This document shows, in pieces, positions 16,083 through 22,952 of a stretch of 64,000 nt of DNA. The stretch lies in contig NZ_CP078079.1 in assembly GCF_020809045.1 (NCBI RefSeq), forward strand, positions 4,030,001 to 4,094,000, read 5' to 3'. The DNA comes from Pseudarthrobacter sp. L1SW. Lineage in GTDB: Bacteria > Actinomycetota > Actinomycetes > Actinomycetales > Micrococcaceae. Below the pieces are notes generated by a model. The model saw nothing but the letters and a program-made list of their open reading frames with translations. It was not told the origin of the DNA and searched no databases. The position numbers and the translations under genes were made by a program. Numbering within the stretch: the stretch's first letter is position 1; each line of letters opens with the position of its first letter.

Positions 16083-16709
16083 TCAGGCGTTCCCGGAGAT
16101 GCCGGCCAACAGCTGCTCGAACGGCAGTGACTCCATGGGGGCAGGCTTCCGGCCCGGCTGGGCCCCCTCCAGCAGGCGGGCAAACTCCCCGGCAGCGCGG
16201 TCGATGCGGGCGGCAAGGGAGGACCCGCCGTCGTCCGCGGTTCCCCAGTCCTGCGGGCCGGCGAAGACACCCGTGGCCGCGATCCTGGTGCGCAGGTAGC
16301 TGAACAGCGGGCGGAGGGCGTAGTCCAAGACCATCTGGTGGCGATCGGTGCCGCCCGTGGCGCCAAGCAGTACGGCCTTGCCGTCCAGGGACTTGGGGTC
16401 GAGGACATCGATGAAGGACTTGAACAGGCCGCTGTAGGACGCGCTGAACACAGGCGTTACGGCAATGATGCCATCAGAGGCCTCCACTCCGGCGATCACC
16501 TCGGCCAGCCGGGGTGCAGCATAGCCTGTGACAAAGTTGTTGGCGATGTCCACGGCAAGGTCCCGGAGCTCGACGACGTCCACGGTCACGTCATAGCCGG
16601 CCGCGCCCAACTGCCGCTCGGCCGAGGCGGCGAGCTGGTCGGCAAGCAGGCGGCTCGACGACGGGACGCCGAGGCCGGCGGAAAGGACTGTGATACGGCG
16701 GGCTTCCAT
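16083..16709 (-). CDS. NAD(P)H-dependent FMN reductase (flavodoxin-like)
   Basis: The 208-residue product is a flavodoxin-fold reductase of the CE1759/SsuE-like type. It has the FMN-phosphate loop region (GLGVPSSSRLLAD), the TPVFSASYSGLFKSFID segment and GATGGTDRH. It would reduce FMN with NAD(P)H in the cytoplasm to supply partner oxygenases. AGGAGA precedes the ATG at 16709. A perfect 18-bp palindrome lies 33 bp upstream and probably regulates the gene. No partner monooxygenase is nearby. Confidence 0.83.
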   Translation of the reverse strand: MEARRITVLSAGLGVPSSSRLLADQLAASAERQLGAAGYDVTVDVVELRDLAVDIANNFVTGYAAPRLAEVIAGVEASDGIIAVTPVFSASYSGLFKSFIDVLDPKSLDGKAVLLGATGGTDRHQMVLDYALRPLFSYLRTRIAATGVFAGPQDWGTADDGGSSLAARIDRAAGEFARLLEGAQPGRKPAPMESLPFEQLLAGISGNA

Positions 16710-16741
16710 GGCGTTCTCCTGTTACTCGTTCATCCCCATGC

Positions 16742-16759
16742 TACATGCATATGCATGTA
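16742..16759. promoter_or_regulatory. Perfect 18-bp palindrome upstream of the FMN reductase
   Basis: TACATGCATATGCATGTA is a perfect dyad in the 113-bp gap between the PhzF stop and the FMN reductase start. On the minus strand it is followed directly by a -10-like TAGCAT, so a bound dimeric repressor (MarR or TetR type, by analogy) would cover the promoter. No such regulator gene is adjacent. Confidence 0.6.
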
Positions 16760-16822
16760 CTGAGTGAACGGCGGCGAGGGCCTGGGTATTCCCGCGGACG
16801 TCGGGGGTTTCCTGGCCCTGCG

Positions 16823-17674
16823 CTACAGCAGCACAGAGCCACGGATGCAGGTGGTGGAATCGCCGCCCACCCAGATCTCTCCGCCGTCAGCCGAGACGTG
16901 GACCCGCCCCGCCCTCCCGAGCATGGTTCCCTGGGCCGCGACGTATTGGTCCGGAGCCCGGCCACTGCCAATCAGCCAGTGTGCCGCCCCGGCATTGAAG
17001 CTTCCCGTGACGGGGTCTTCCATCATGGCGTCGCCCGGGATGAAGGTGCGCACCTCGAAATCGATCCCCGGGTCATCCCGCTCCGGCCCGATTACGCCGA
17101 TCTTCAGGCTTCCCATGGCGGCGAGATCGGGTTGCAGGGCACGTACCTGCGCCGCCGAAGACAGCAGCACACCAATCCATTCGGGACCGTTCACCAGCCA
17201 TGAGGCGTCGAGCACCTCGGCCTCGGGGCGGCGGAGCGCGGCCGCCACCTGGCGCCGGGTTGTCCCGTCCACCGGACCGAAGCGGGTCAGCGGCGGGCCT
17301 GCGAAAGCCAGCCGGCCGCCGTCGTTCTTGACACGGACCAGGCCGGCGCCGCACTCCTGCACCACAAAACCATCCGCCTTCGGCACTCCCCCCGATTCAA
17401 GCCACGTGTGGGCCGAGCCCAGCGTCGGGTGGCCGGCAAACGGGAACTCTTCACTGCCGGTAAAAATCCGGAGCCGGTAATCAGCGCGCGGATCGGTAGG
17501 GGGCAGCAGGAACGTGGTTTCGGACAGGTTGGTCCAGTTGGCGAACTGCTGCATCTGCCGTCCACTCAGCCCCTCTGCGTCCACGACGACGGCCAGCGGG
17601 TTCCCGCGGTACGGCTCGCTGGAGAAGACGTCCACTTGGTGGAAGGGGCGGCTGCGGGGGGCTTTGAAAGTCAC
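16823..17674 (-). CDS. PhzF-family isomerase/epimerase-like protein
   Basis: The 283-residue product belongs to the PhzF/diaminopimelate-epimerase fold. It has GNPLAVV near the N-terminus, NLSETTFL with the family's general-acid glutamate, GHPTLGSAH, and the C-terminal DPVTGSFNAG motif. Most PhzF homologues outside phenazine clusters have unknown substrates, and no phenazine genes are present here. The start is a GTG at 17674. A separate gene is divergent 57 bp away. Confidence 0.85.
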   Translation of the reverse strand: MTFKAPRSRPFHQVDVFSSEPYRGNPLAVVVDAEGLSGRQMQQFANWTNLSETTFLLPPTDPRADYRLRIFTGSEEFPFAGHPTLGSAHTWLESGGVPKADGFVVQECGAGLVRVKNDGGRLAFAGPPLTRFGPVDGTTRRQVAAALRRPEAEVLDASWLVNGPEWIGVLLSSAAQVRALQPDLAAMGSLKIGVIGPERDDPGIDFEVRTFIPGDAMMEDPVTGSFNAGAAHWLIGSGRAPDQYVAAQGTMLGRAGRVHVSADGGEIWVGGDSTTCIRGSVLL

Positions 17675-17731
17675 CGCTGCAGGCTATCACCGGTGCTGGC
17701 AGGCGGACGGCCGGTCTGCGACACTACGTCC

Positions 17732-18154
17732 ATGGCAGAGAACAAGACCCAGCCCACCGGCGTGCCCGTCGAGGAGTTCCTCGCGGCGGTGGAGCATCCC
17801 GGGAGGCGTGCCGACAGCTTCGAACTGCTTGGGCTCATGCGGTCCATCACTGGCCAGGAGGCGGTGATGTGGGGGCCAAGCATCGTGGGCTTCGGCGGCT
17901 ACCACTACCGCTACGGAAGCGGTCGGGAGGGGGACGCCGCCGCGGTCGGATTTTCACCGCGCACAACGAACCTTGCCCTCTACGGACTAACCTACGGACC
18001 GGATGCTGACAGGCTGCTTCCCGGACTGGGGAAGCACAAGACAGGGGTGTCCTGCCTCTACATCAACAGGCTGCAGGACGTGGACCTAGGGGTGCTCAGC
18101 GAGATGATCCGGGCGGGCTACCAGCACGTCATGGCGGAACTGCACAGCCCCTGA
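17732..18154 (+). CDS. DUF1801 family protein
   Basis: The 140-residue product has the DUF1801 pattern: an N-terminal helix, the AVMWGPSIVGFGGYHYRYG segment, and a C-terminal SCLYINRLQDVDLGVLSEMI region. DUF1801 domains form small alpha/beta folds of unknown function. The ATG at 17732 has no ribosome binding site and may be leaderless. It is followed by a terminator shared with the convergent rplI operon. Confidence 0.85.
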   Translation: MAENKTQPTGVPVEEFLAAVEHPGRRADSFELLGLMRSITGQEAVMWGPSIVGFGGYHYRYGSGREGDAAAVGFSPRTTNLALYGLTYGPDADRLLPGLGKHKTGVSCLYINRLQDVDLGVLSEMIRAGYQHVMAELHSP

Positions 18155-18161
18155 CAAACAG

Positions 18162-18198
18162 GAGACCCCCGCCGCCGGGATCCGGCAACGGGGGTCTC
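18162..18198. terminator. Bidirectional terminator between DUF1801 gene and rplI
   Basis: A perfect 10-bp stem (18162-18171 with 18189-18198) around a GC-rich loop sits between two convergent genes. It probably terminates both the DUF1801 gene and the rpsF-ssb-rpsR-rplI operon. Confidence 0.75.
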
Positions 18199-18228
18199 TG
18201 TACAGTCAGGACTGTTGAGCCGTAAAGG

Positions 18229-18681
18229 CTACTTGCCTGCCACTACATCGAGTTCGATGACAGCAGCAACGTCCTCGTGCAGACGGACGTTGGCCTGGTA
18301 CGAACCAACCGACTTGATGTGGACCGGCAGTTCAACCTTGCGCTTGTCGATGCTGCCAAGGCCAGCGGCCTCAACGGCGTCAGCGACGTCGCCCTGCTTG
18401 ACGGTGCCGAACAGGCGTCCGGTTTCGCCAGCCTTGACGACGAGCTTGACCGGCTTGGACTGCAGTGCAGCAGCCTGCTTCTGAGCATCTTCCAGGGAAG
18501 CGTGCTCGCGGGCAGCGCGGGCAGCCTTGATGGACTCAACCTGCTTTTCGCCGCCCTTCGACCAGGTCAGGGCGAAGTTGCGGGGCAGCAGGTAGTTACG
18601 GGCGTAACCGTCCTTGACCTCGACAACGTCGCCAGCAGCACCGAGACCGGTTACTTCGTGGGTCAGAATGAGCTTTGCCAT
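18229..18681 (-). CDS. rplI: 50S ribosomal protein L9
   Basis: The 150-residue protein matches L9 in length and layout. The N-terminal RNA-binding domain (MAKLILTHEVTGLGAAGDVVEVKDGYARNYLLP region) joins through a long central helix rich in Lys/Ala/Glu to a C-terminal domain. L9 binds the L1-stalk base of 23S rRNA. It is last in the order rpsF-ssb-rpsR-rplI, transcribed leftward, and lies 17 bp after rpsR. dnaB, often the next gene in other genomes, is about 3.7 kb away here. Confidence 0.97.
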   Translation of the reverse strand: MAKLILTHEVTGLGAAGDVVEVKDGYARNYLLPRNFALTWSKGGEKQVESIKAARAAREHASLEDAQKQAAALQSKPVKLVVKAGETGRLFGTVKQGDVADAVEAAGLGSIDKRKVELPVHIKSVGSYQANVRLHEDVAAVIELDVVAGK

Positions 18682-18698
18682 GTTAGTTAATCCCTTCC

Positions 18699-18938
18699 TT
18701 AGCCGCGGCCAGCGCCGGAGTAAGGCAGCAGAGCAACTTCGCGGGCGTTCTTGATTGCCTGGGCGATCTTGCGCTGTTCCTGCACCGTAACGCCAGTGAC
18801 GCGACGGGCGCGGATCTTTCCGCGGTCGGAGATGAACTTGCGCAGCAATGCTACGTCCTTGTAGTCGATGACAGTGATGTCAGCGGCCTTCAAGGGGTTG
18901 GACTTTGGTTTGGGCTTACGGAGTTCAGCCTTAGCCAT
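18699..18938 (-). CDS. rpsR: 30S ribosomal protein S18
   Basis: The 79-residue product has the conserved S18 core (DYKDVALLRKFISDRGKIRARRVTG region, then QRKIAQAIKNAREVALLPY). It is of normal length. The zinc-binding cysteines of C+ S18 paralogues are absent. S18 forms a heterodimer with S6 on the 30S platform, and the pair can also bind the rpsF leader RNA. An AGGAGCT site lies seven bases before the ATG. It is separated from ssb by a 130-bp spacer without other features. Confidence 0.97.
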   Translation of the reverse strand: MAKAELRKPKPKSNPLKAADITVIDYKDVALLRKFISDRGKIRARRVTGVTVQEQRKIAQAIKNAREVALLPYSGAGRG

Positions 18939-19068
18939 CGTGGAGCTCCTATTCTAGGGAGCCCGTGGATGTTGATCCACGGGATGGTGGTAGTCCAACG
19001 GCGGCAGCCGCCTTGGTGCGCGCAGGCACTGTGGCGGGTCCCGGCGTCGGGCCTTAATGGGGTGTGTT

Positions 19069-19644
19069 TTAGAAGGGAGGTTCGGAATCGGGGCCGTTGC
19101 CCCAGCCACCTGCACTGGACACGCCGGGCGTAGCCCAGGGATCGTCCTGCGCAGCCTGCTGGTTGCCGCCGCCCCAGCCTCCACCGGAATTGCCGCCCTG
19201 GTTTCCACCAGAGTTGCCGCCTCCGAAGCCACCGCCGCTGTTGCCGCCGCCGAAGCCGCCCTGGCCACCCGCGCCGGAGCGCTGGGTGCGGTTGACCTTT
19301 GCATTGGCGTAGCGCAGGCTGGGGCCGATTTCGTCGACCTCAAGCTCGATAACGGTGCGCTTTTCGCCTTCCTTGGTTTCGTAGGAACGGCTCTTCAGGC
19401 GGCCGGTAACGATCACGCGCATGCCCTTGGTGAGGGACTCGGCGACGTTCTCGGCTGCTTCACGCCAAACAGCGGCGCGGAGGAACAGGGTTTCCCCGTC
19501 CTTCCACTCGTTGGACTGGCGGTCAAAGGTACGCGGGGTGGAAGCGATGGTGAAGTTCGCTACTGCCGAACCGGATGGTGTGAACCGCAATTCCGGGTCA
19601 TTGGTGAGATTACCGATGACCGTAATGGTGGTCTCGCCTGCCAT
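19069..19644 (-). CDS. ssb: Single-stranded DNA-binding protein
   Basis: The 191-residue product has an N-terminal OB fold (MAGETTITVIGNLTNDPELRF to about residue 110). A Gly/Asn/Gln-rich flexible tail follows, and the acidic tip DSEPPF recruits replication and repair proteins. It coats ssDNA at forks. Its place between rpsF and rpsR is the conserved ribosomal/SSB operon order. The tail is Gly-rich as usual in actinobacteria. Confidence 0.97.
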   Translation of the reverse strand: MAGETTITVIGNLTNDPELRFTPSGSAVANFTIASTPRTFDRQSNEWKDGETLFLRAAVWREAAENVAESLTKGMRVIVTGRLKSRSYETKEGEKRTVIELEVDEIGPSLRYANAKVNRTQRSGAGGQGGFGGGNSGGGFGGGNSGGNQGGNSGGGWGGGNQQAAQDDPWATPGVSSAGGWGNGPDSEPPF

Positions 19645-19717
19645 CTACTGCCTCCTTGTTCGATCCTGGGTGAAGAGTGCGTTCCTGCGGGGTAAAGAAT
19701 GAAGATCGGTGCTGAAA

Positions 19718-20023
19718 CTACTCAGCAACAACCTTCTGCTCTTCGGGGCGGGTGATCTTGGTGCGCATGATGGTCTCGTTAAGAGACAGCTGGCGGTCAA
19801 GTTCCTTGGCGGTTTCCGGCTTGGCGGTGAAGTTCACCACAGCGTAGATACCTTCGGACTTCTTCTTGATTTCGTAAGCCAGGCGGCGACGGCCCCAGAT
19901 GTCAACCTTCTCGATGGTTCCACCATCGTTGGTGATGACGTTCAGGAACTTCTGAAGCGACGGCTCAACGGTACGCTCTTCGACCTCGGGGTCGATGATT
20001 ACCATCAATTCGTAAGGACGCAT
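19718..20023 (-). CDS. rpsF: 30S ribosomal protein S6
   Basis: The 101-residue product begins MRPYELMVIIDPEVEE and has the S6 ferredoxin-like fold. The ATG at 20023 is chosen because AAAGGAGGT lies about ten bases upstream; the GTG at 20035 would directly abut that site. It is first gene of the rpsF-ssb-rpsR-rplI operon. The leader can form a helix that covers the ribosome binding site, suggesting feedback control. Confidence 0.96.
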   Translation of the reverse strand: MRPYELMVIIDPEVEERTVEPSLQKFLNVITNDGGTIEKVDIWGRRRLAYEIKKKSEGIYAVVNFTAKPETAKELDRQLSLNETIMRTKITRPEEQKVVAE

Positions 20024-20033
20024 ATGTGAACCC

Positions 20034-20078
20034 ACCTCCTTTGGGCTAAGCGGTTACGGCATTTCCGTAACAGGAGGT
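20034..20078 (-). promoter_or_regulatory. Candidate S6:S18-responsive leader structure of rpsF
   Basis: On the minus strand ACCTCCT (20078-20072) can pair with the Shine-Dalgarno AGGAGGT (20040-20034). Directly inside lies a 7-bp helix, GTTACGG (20071-20065) with CCGTAAC (20059-20053), and a 5-nt loop. On the 3' side 12 unpaired bases follow, and a CCG straddles the helix end. Known S6:S18 mRNA motifs also have a bulged CCG on the 3' strand. Binding would hold the ribosome binding site closed. Confidence 0.55.
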
Positions 20079-20293
20079 TCATTTGCGATTCCGTGCAATG
20101 ACCCGCCGCCGGAACGGAGGCAGGACGCAGCACAGACTTCAATATCTTAGTGCATTTGGACCGGATAGGCGATTCACGCTTGACTCAAGGCTATGCGGCC
20201 GGCAACAGTGTGGAAAGCGTCCGTGTGGCGGATGTGGAAAACTTCTGCCACCCTCGGGCGTGGCTGGTCTGGAACGCCCTTATCATCTGACGT

Positions 20294-21334
20294 ATGGATA
20301 AACGTTTGGCCGCCCTTGGCGTGGCGGCAATCTTCCTAGGCGGCTGCTCGGCCCCTTCACCTTCACCTTCACCTTCACCAATCGTGACGGCGCCGGCGGA
20401 GCCCGCAGCAACCATCCCAGCCACAATCGACGGCGGAGGACCCACCCCGCAAGCGTCCGCTGACTCTTTCGAATTGGCGGCAGCCGGGGACATGAACCCG
20501 GACGGGAACACGTCCACGGAATCGCCCAGTGGCAAAAACGCCGCGTCCATCATCGCCAGCCTGAACGACGGCTCCTTGGACAATTTCATCGCAACGGGTG
20601 ACTTCCAGTACGACAAGTCGGTGTGCTCCGCGCTCGGAGCCTATGACCAGCTGTGGGGACCGGCCAAGTCCAAAACGTACTGGGCTGCAGGACCGAACCA
20701 CGACGTTCAGCCCGGCAGGAACGACGAACTGGACAAGTATATGAACGGTGAGTGCGTGTCCACTACGAAAAGCGCAACCAACACCCACCTTGGCCGGTTC
20801 GTGGACGCCCTCGAATGGTACTCATTCGATAAGGGCAACTGGCACTTCCTTGTAGCCCCGACCGCCACCTGGCGGTACGACGCTCAGCGCGCGCGGGCGA
20901 TGACGTCGGAAATGGACGCCGATTTAAAGGCAGCCAAAGCGGCCGGCAGGCATCTCGCCGTCGTCTACCATGACCCATACTTCACCTCTGACACGTCCAG
21001 CCACGGCCGCTTCACCGAAGCCAAGCCGTGGATTGACGTTTTCTGGGCAAACCGGGTCCGGATACTGCTTTCAGGCAGCCAGCACAATTATGAGCGGACC
21101 TGCCCGGTGAACAACGCGGACCAGTGCGTTGCGGACGGCATGCAACAATTCCAGGTGTCCACTGGTGGAATCGGCCTCCGGCGGTTCAAGAGCAACCCCT
21201 CTTATGTGCAGCAGAAGTTCAGCGACACCTGGGGTCACCTAAGAATGAGCCTCAAGGCTGACGGCTCTTACACGTGGGAATTCCATGCCGTTTCCGGCGG
21301 CATGCAGACTGACAGCGGGTCACGCAGCCGCTGA
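20294..21334 (+). CDS. Secreted lipoprotein with metallophosphoesterase (purple-acid-phosphatase-like) domain
   Basis: The 346-residue product has a lipoprotein signal peptide with lipobox LGGC (C18), then an SPSPSPSP/Pro-Ala linker. A calcineurin-like domain follows with AAAGDMNPDG, ATGDFQYD, AGPNHD, VVYHDPYF and LSGSQHNYER. In active members the last motif is normally GHxHxYER; here the first His is replaced by Ser. One metal ligand may therefore be missing. The protein should sit on the outer face of the membrane. Its 3' end overlaps the convergent metallophosphoesterase gene by 15 bp. The tandem CCTTCA repeat at 20357-20382 encodes the Ser-Pro run. No ribosome binding site is obvious. Confidence 0.8.
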   Translation: MDKRLAALGVAAIFLGGCSAPSPSPSPSPIVTAPAEPAATIPATIDGGGPTPQASADSFELAAAGDMNPDGNTSTESPSGKNAASIIASLNDGSLDNFIATGDFQYDKSVCSALGAYDQLWGPAKSKTYWAAGPNHDVQPGRNDELDKYMNGECVSTTKSATNTHLGRFVDALEWYSFDKGNWHFLVAPTATWRYDAQRARAMTSEMDADLKAAKAAGRHLAVVYHDPYFTSDTSSHGRFTEAKPWIDVFWANRVRILLSGSQHNYERTCPVNNADQCVADGMQQFQVSTGGIGLRRFKSNPSYVQQKFSDTWGHLRMSLKADGSYTWEFHAVSGGMQTDSGSRSR

Positions 21335-22384
21335 ACCGCCGTCCGCTCGCCAGTACCGCAAGCCGCCGCTCGCGGCGCCATTGCTGTCCACGTCGACCAA
21401 GGCGTATGGGAACGACCGGTGATCCAACTGGTCAGGTCCTCGACCCCTGACGTCCGAACACCATGTGCCTGTGTTGATGTAACGGGTTGTGCACCCCTCC
21501 AGTGCCGATTCCAGGGCACGGTGGGTGTGGCCCGAGACGTACCAAGCCACCCCGGAACCATGCTCTTCGAGCGTACGTGCGAACCGACGCGCTGCCGCGG
21601 GGCCTACCTCTCCGGCGATCCTGTGCCCGGCGGCCGCCAGCACCATGCGAGTGGCGGCGCGCGGAAGCGCCGACACTGTCCGGAACCGGGACAGGCGCGC
21701 CAGGTCCCTCAGGGCCGCCTCATCGAGCGCAAGGCGAAGTGACTCGGACTGCAACATCTCGTCGTACTCGGGCTCCCGGATGCGGCGTTCCGCCAGCTCG
21801 GAGGCCAGGCAGGACCGGGCAACGGCCCCGGCACGGCTCAGGCGCGAGCTCGACGGGTCGGCGTTCCAGGCCGCGAGCGGTGGCAGGTTCAGCTGGTCGG
21901 TACCGTTGATCGCCGAGCGGAGCACCTCAGGAATCCGGTGCAGCGCGTGGTGCTGGTGCCCGTGCTCGGCCACCAGCACGTGGGGCACGTGCAAGAACCA
22001 CGGATGCACCTGAACCCGTGTGGGCTCGAGGGGTGACAGCAGCGCTGACAGGTGGGCGGCAACCGACGGCCGGGCTAACTCCACGTCGTGGTTGCCGCAC
22101 ACGAAGTGCAGCTGCACGCCGCGAGCGGCACACGCGTCCAGGGCCCGGAACGTGTCAAGGTGCTGGATGAGGATCGACTCCAGCCGCGCAAGGCTCTCGT
22201 CTTCGGCCAGACCGACCAGCTCGAACGTGTCACCCACGAAGACGACGTGCCGCTGCGTACCGGCTCCTGCCAGGACCTCGCGGCGCAGGAATCCGGGTAG
22301 CGCTGCGCCTGGGCGGCGGGGGTCGTCGTCCGATACTCCCAAGTGGAGGTCGCTGAGCAGCCACCACCGCGCAGCGCCGTTCAT
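21320..22384 (-). CDS. Cytoplasmic metallophosphoesterase of the surface-glycan operon
   Basis: The ATG at 22384 overlaps the stop of the upstream gene (ATGA), indicating translational coupling; a much longer frame is rejected. The 354-residue protein carries the calcineurin-like motifs DLHLG, GDTFE, GNHD, HGHQHH and GHTHR, with a layout like LpxH-type or UDP-sugar/lipid phosphohydrolases. No signal peptide is seen. In an operon with glycosyltransferases and a flippase it may recycle or trim a phosphorylated sugar or lipid carrier. The substrate is unknown. Confidence 0.78.
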   Translation of the reverse strand: MNGAARWWLLSDLHLGVSDDDPRRPGAALPGFLRREVLAGAGTQRHVVFVGDTFELVGLAEDESLARLESILIQHLDTFRALDACAARGVQLHFVCGNHDVELARPSVAAHLSALLSPLEPTRVQVHPWFLHVPHVLVAEHGHQHHALHRIPEVLRSAINGTDQLNLPPLAAWNADPSSSRLSRAGAVARSCLASELAERRIREPEYDEMLQSESLRLALDEAALRDLARLSRFRTVSALPRAATRMVLAAAGHRIAGEVGPAAARRFARTLEEHGSGVAWYVSGHTHRALESALEGCTTRYINTGTWCSDVRGRGPDQLDHRSFPYALVDVDSNGAASGGLRYWRADGGSAAA

Positions 22385-22596
22385 GTGAGCAGTCCCACGA
22401 CGCGCGGAACGAAGAGGAGGAGGTACATCACCCACATGACTCCGACTACCCTGCGGTCTATGGTCAGGCCCAGGAGCCTCGTTGGCCGTTCGGCGCCTGG
22501 TCCCGCGCGTCGGATCTCGAGCGCGATAAGGGTGACGAGCAGCGCGGCGGTGATGAGTAGGGCGGCAATCGCGAGCAGTCCCGCCAGATCGATCAT
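22381..22596 (-). CDS. Small two-helix membrane protein of the glycan operon
   Basis: The ATG at 22596 is behind AGGAGG and overlaps the previous stop by four bases. The 71-residue product has two hydrophobic segments separated by a basic loop (RRAGPGAERPTR). No family is recognised. It is the fourth of five genes joined by ATGA overlaps, so it is likely an accessory subunit of the membrane machinery encoded around it. Confidence 0.65.
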   Translation of the reverse strand: MIDLAGLLAIAALLITAALLVTLIALEIRRAGPGAERPTRLLGLTIDRRVVGVMWVMYLLLFVPRVVGLLT

Positions 22597-22952
22597 GACA
22601 CGACCTCCTGTCGTGCGGACACGAACTCCTGTCGTGCGCGTGCCATGCACGCGCCAAGGGTGATGACGCCCATTGTGATGACGCACGCCTGCCACGACCA
22701 CACAGCGAGGTAGAACATCGCGGTGGACACCGCCGTTAGCGAGGCGAGGCCGAGAGCCAGGACGAGCAGCCCGCGGAGGGCAGGGTCGGTAACTGACGTG
22801 AGTCGGACCAGTGCCTGCCCTGGCAGCAGGATAACGACGACTGTCGCGGCGACCACCTGCAGTGGTGTCGGCAGCCCGACGAGCGTCACCAGTGACAAGG
22901 CGACGGCCGAGAGGCCGAGGACCAAGGTTTGCCGGCTGATGGGGCGGTTCAT
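22593..22952 (-). CDS. Small four-helix membrane protein of the glycan operon
   Basis: Starting at the ATG at 22952, which overlaps the previous stop, the 119-residue product has about four hydrophobic segments. The C-terminus is basic, rich in Arg/Gln (RARQEFVSARQEVVS). The hydrophobic pattern resembles the N-terminal part of GT-C or polymerase-type membrane proteins, but it is too short to be one. It could be a stand-alone helper of the adjacent 592-residue membrane protein. Function unknown. Confidence 0.65.
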   Translation of the reverse strand: MNRPISRQTLVLGLSAVALSLVTLVGLPTPLQVVAATVVVILLPGQALVRLTSVTDPALRGLLVLALGLASLTAVSTAMFYLAVWSWQACVITMGVITLGACMARARQEFVSARQEVVS

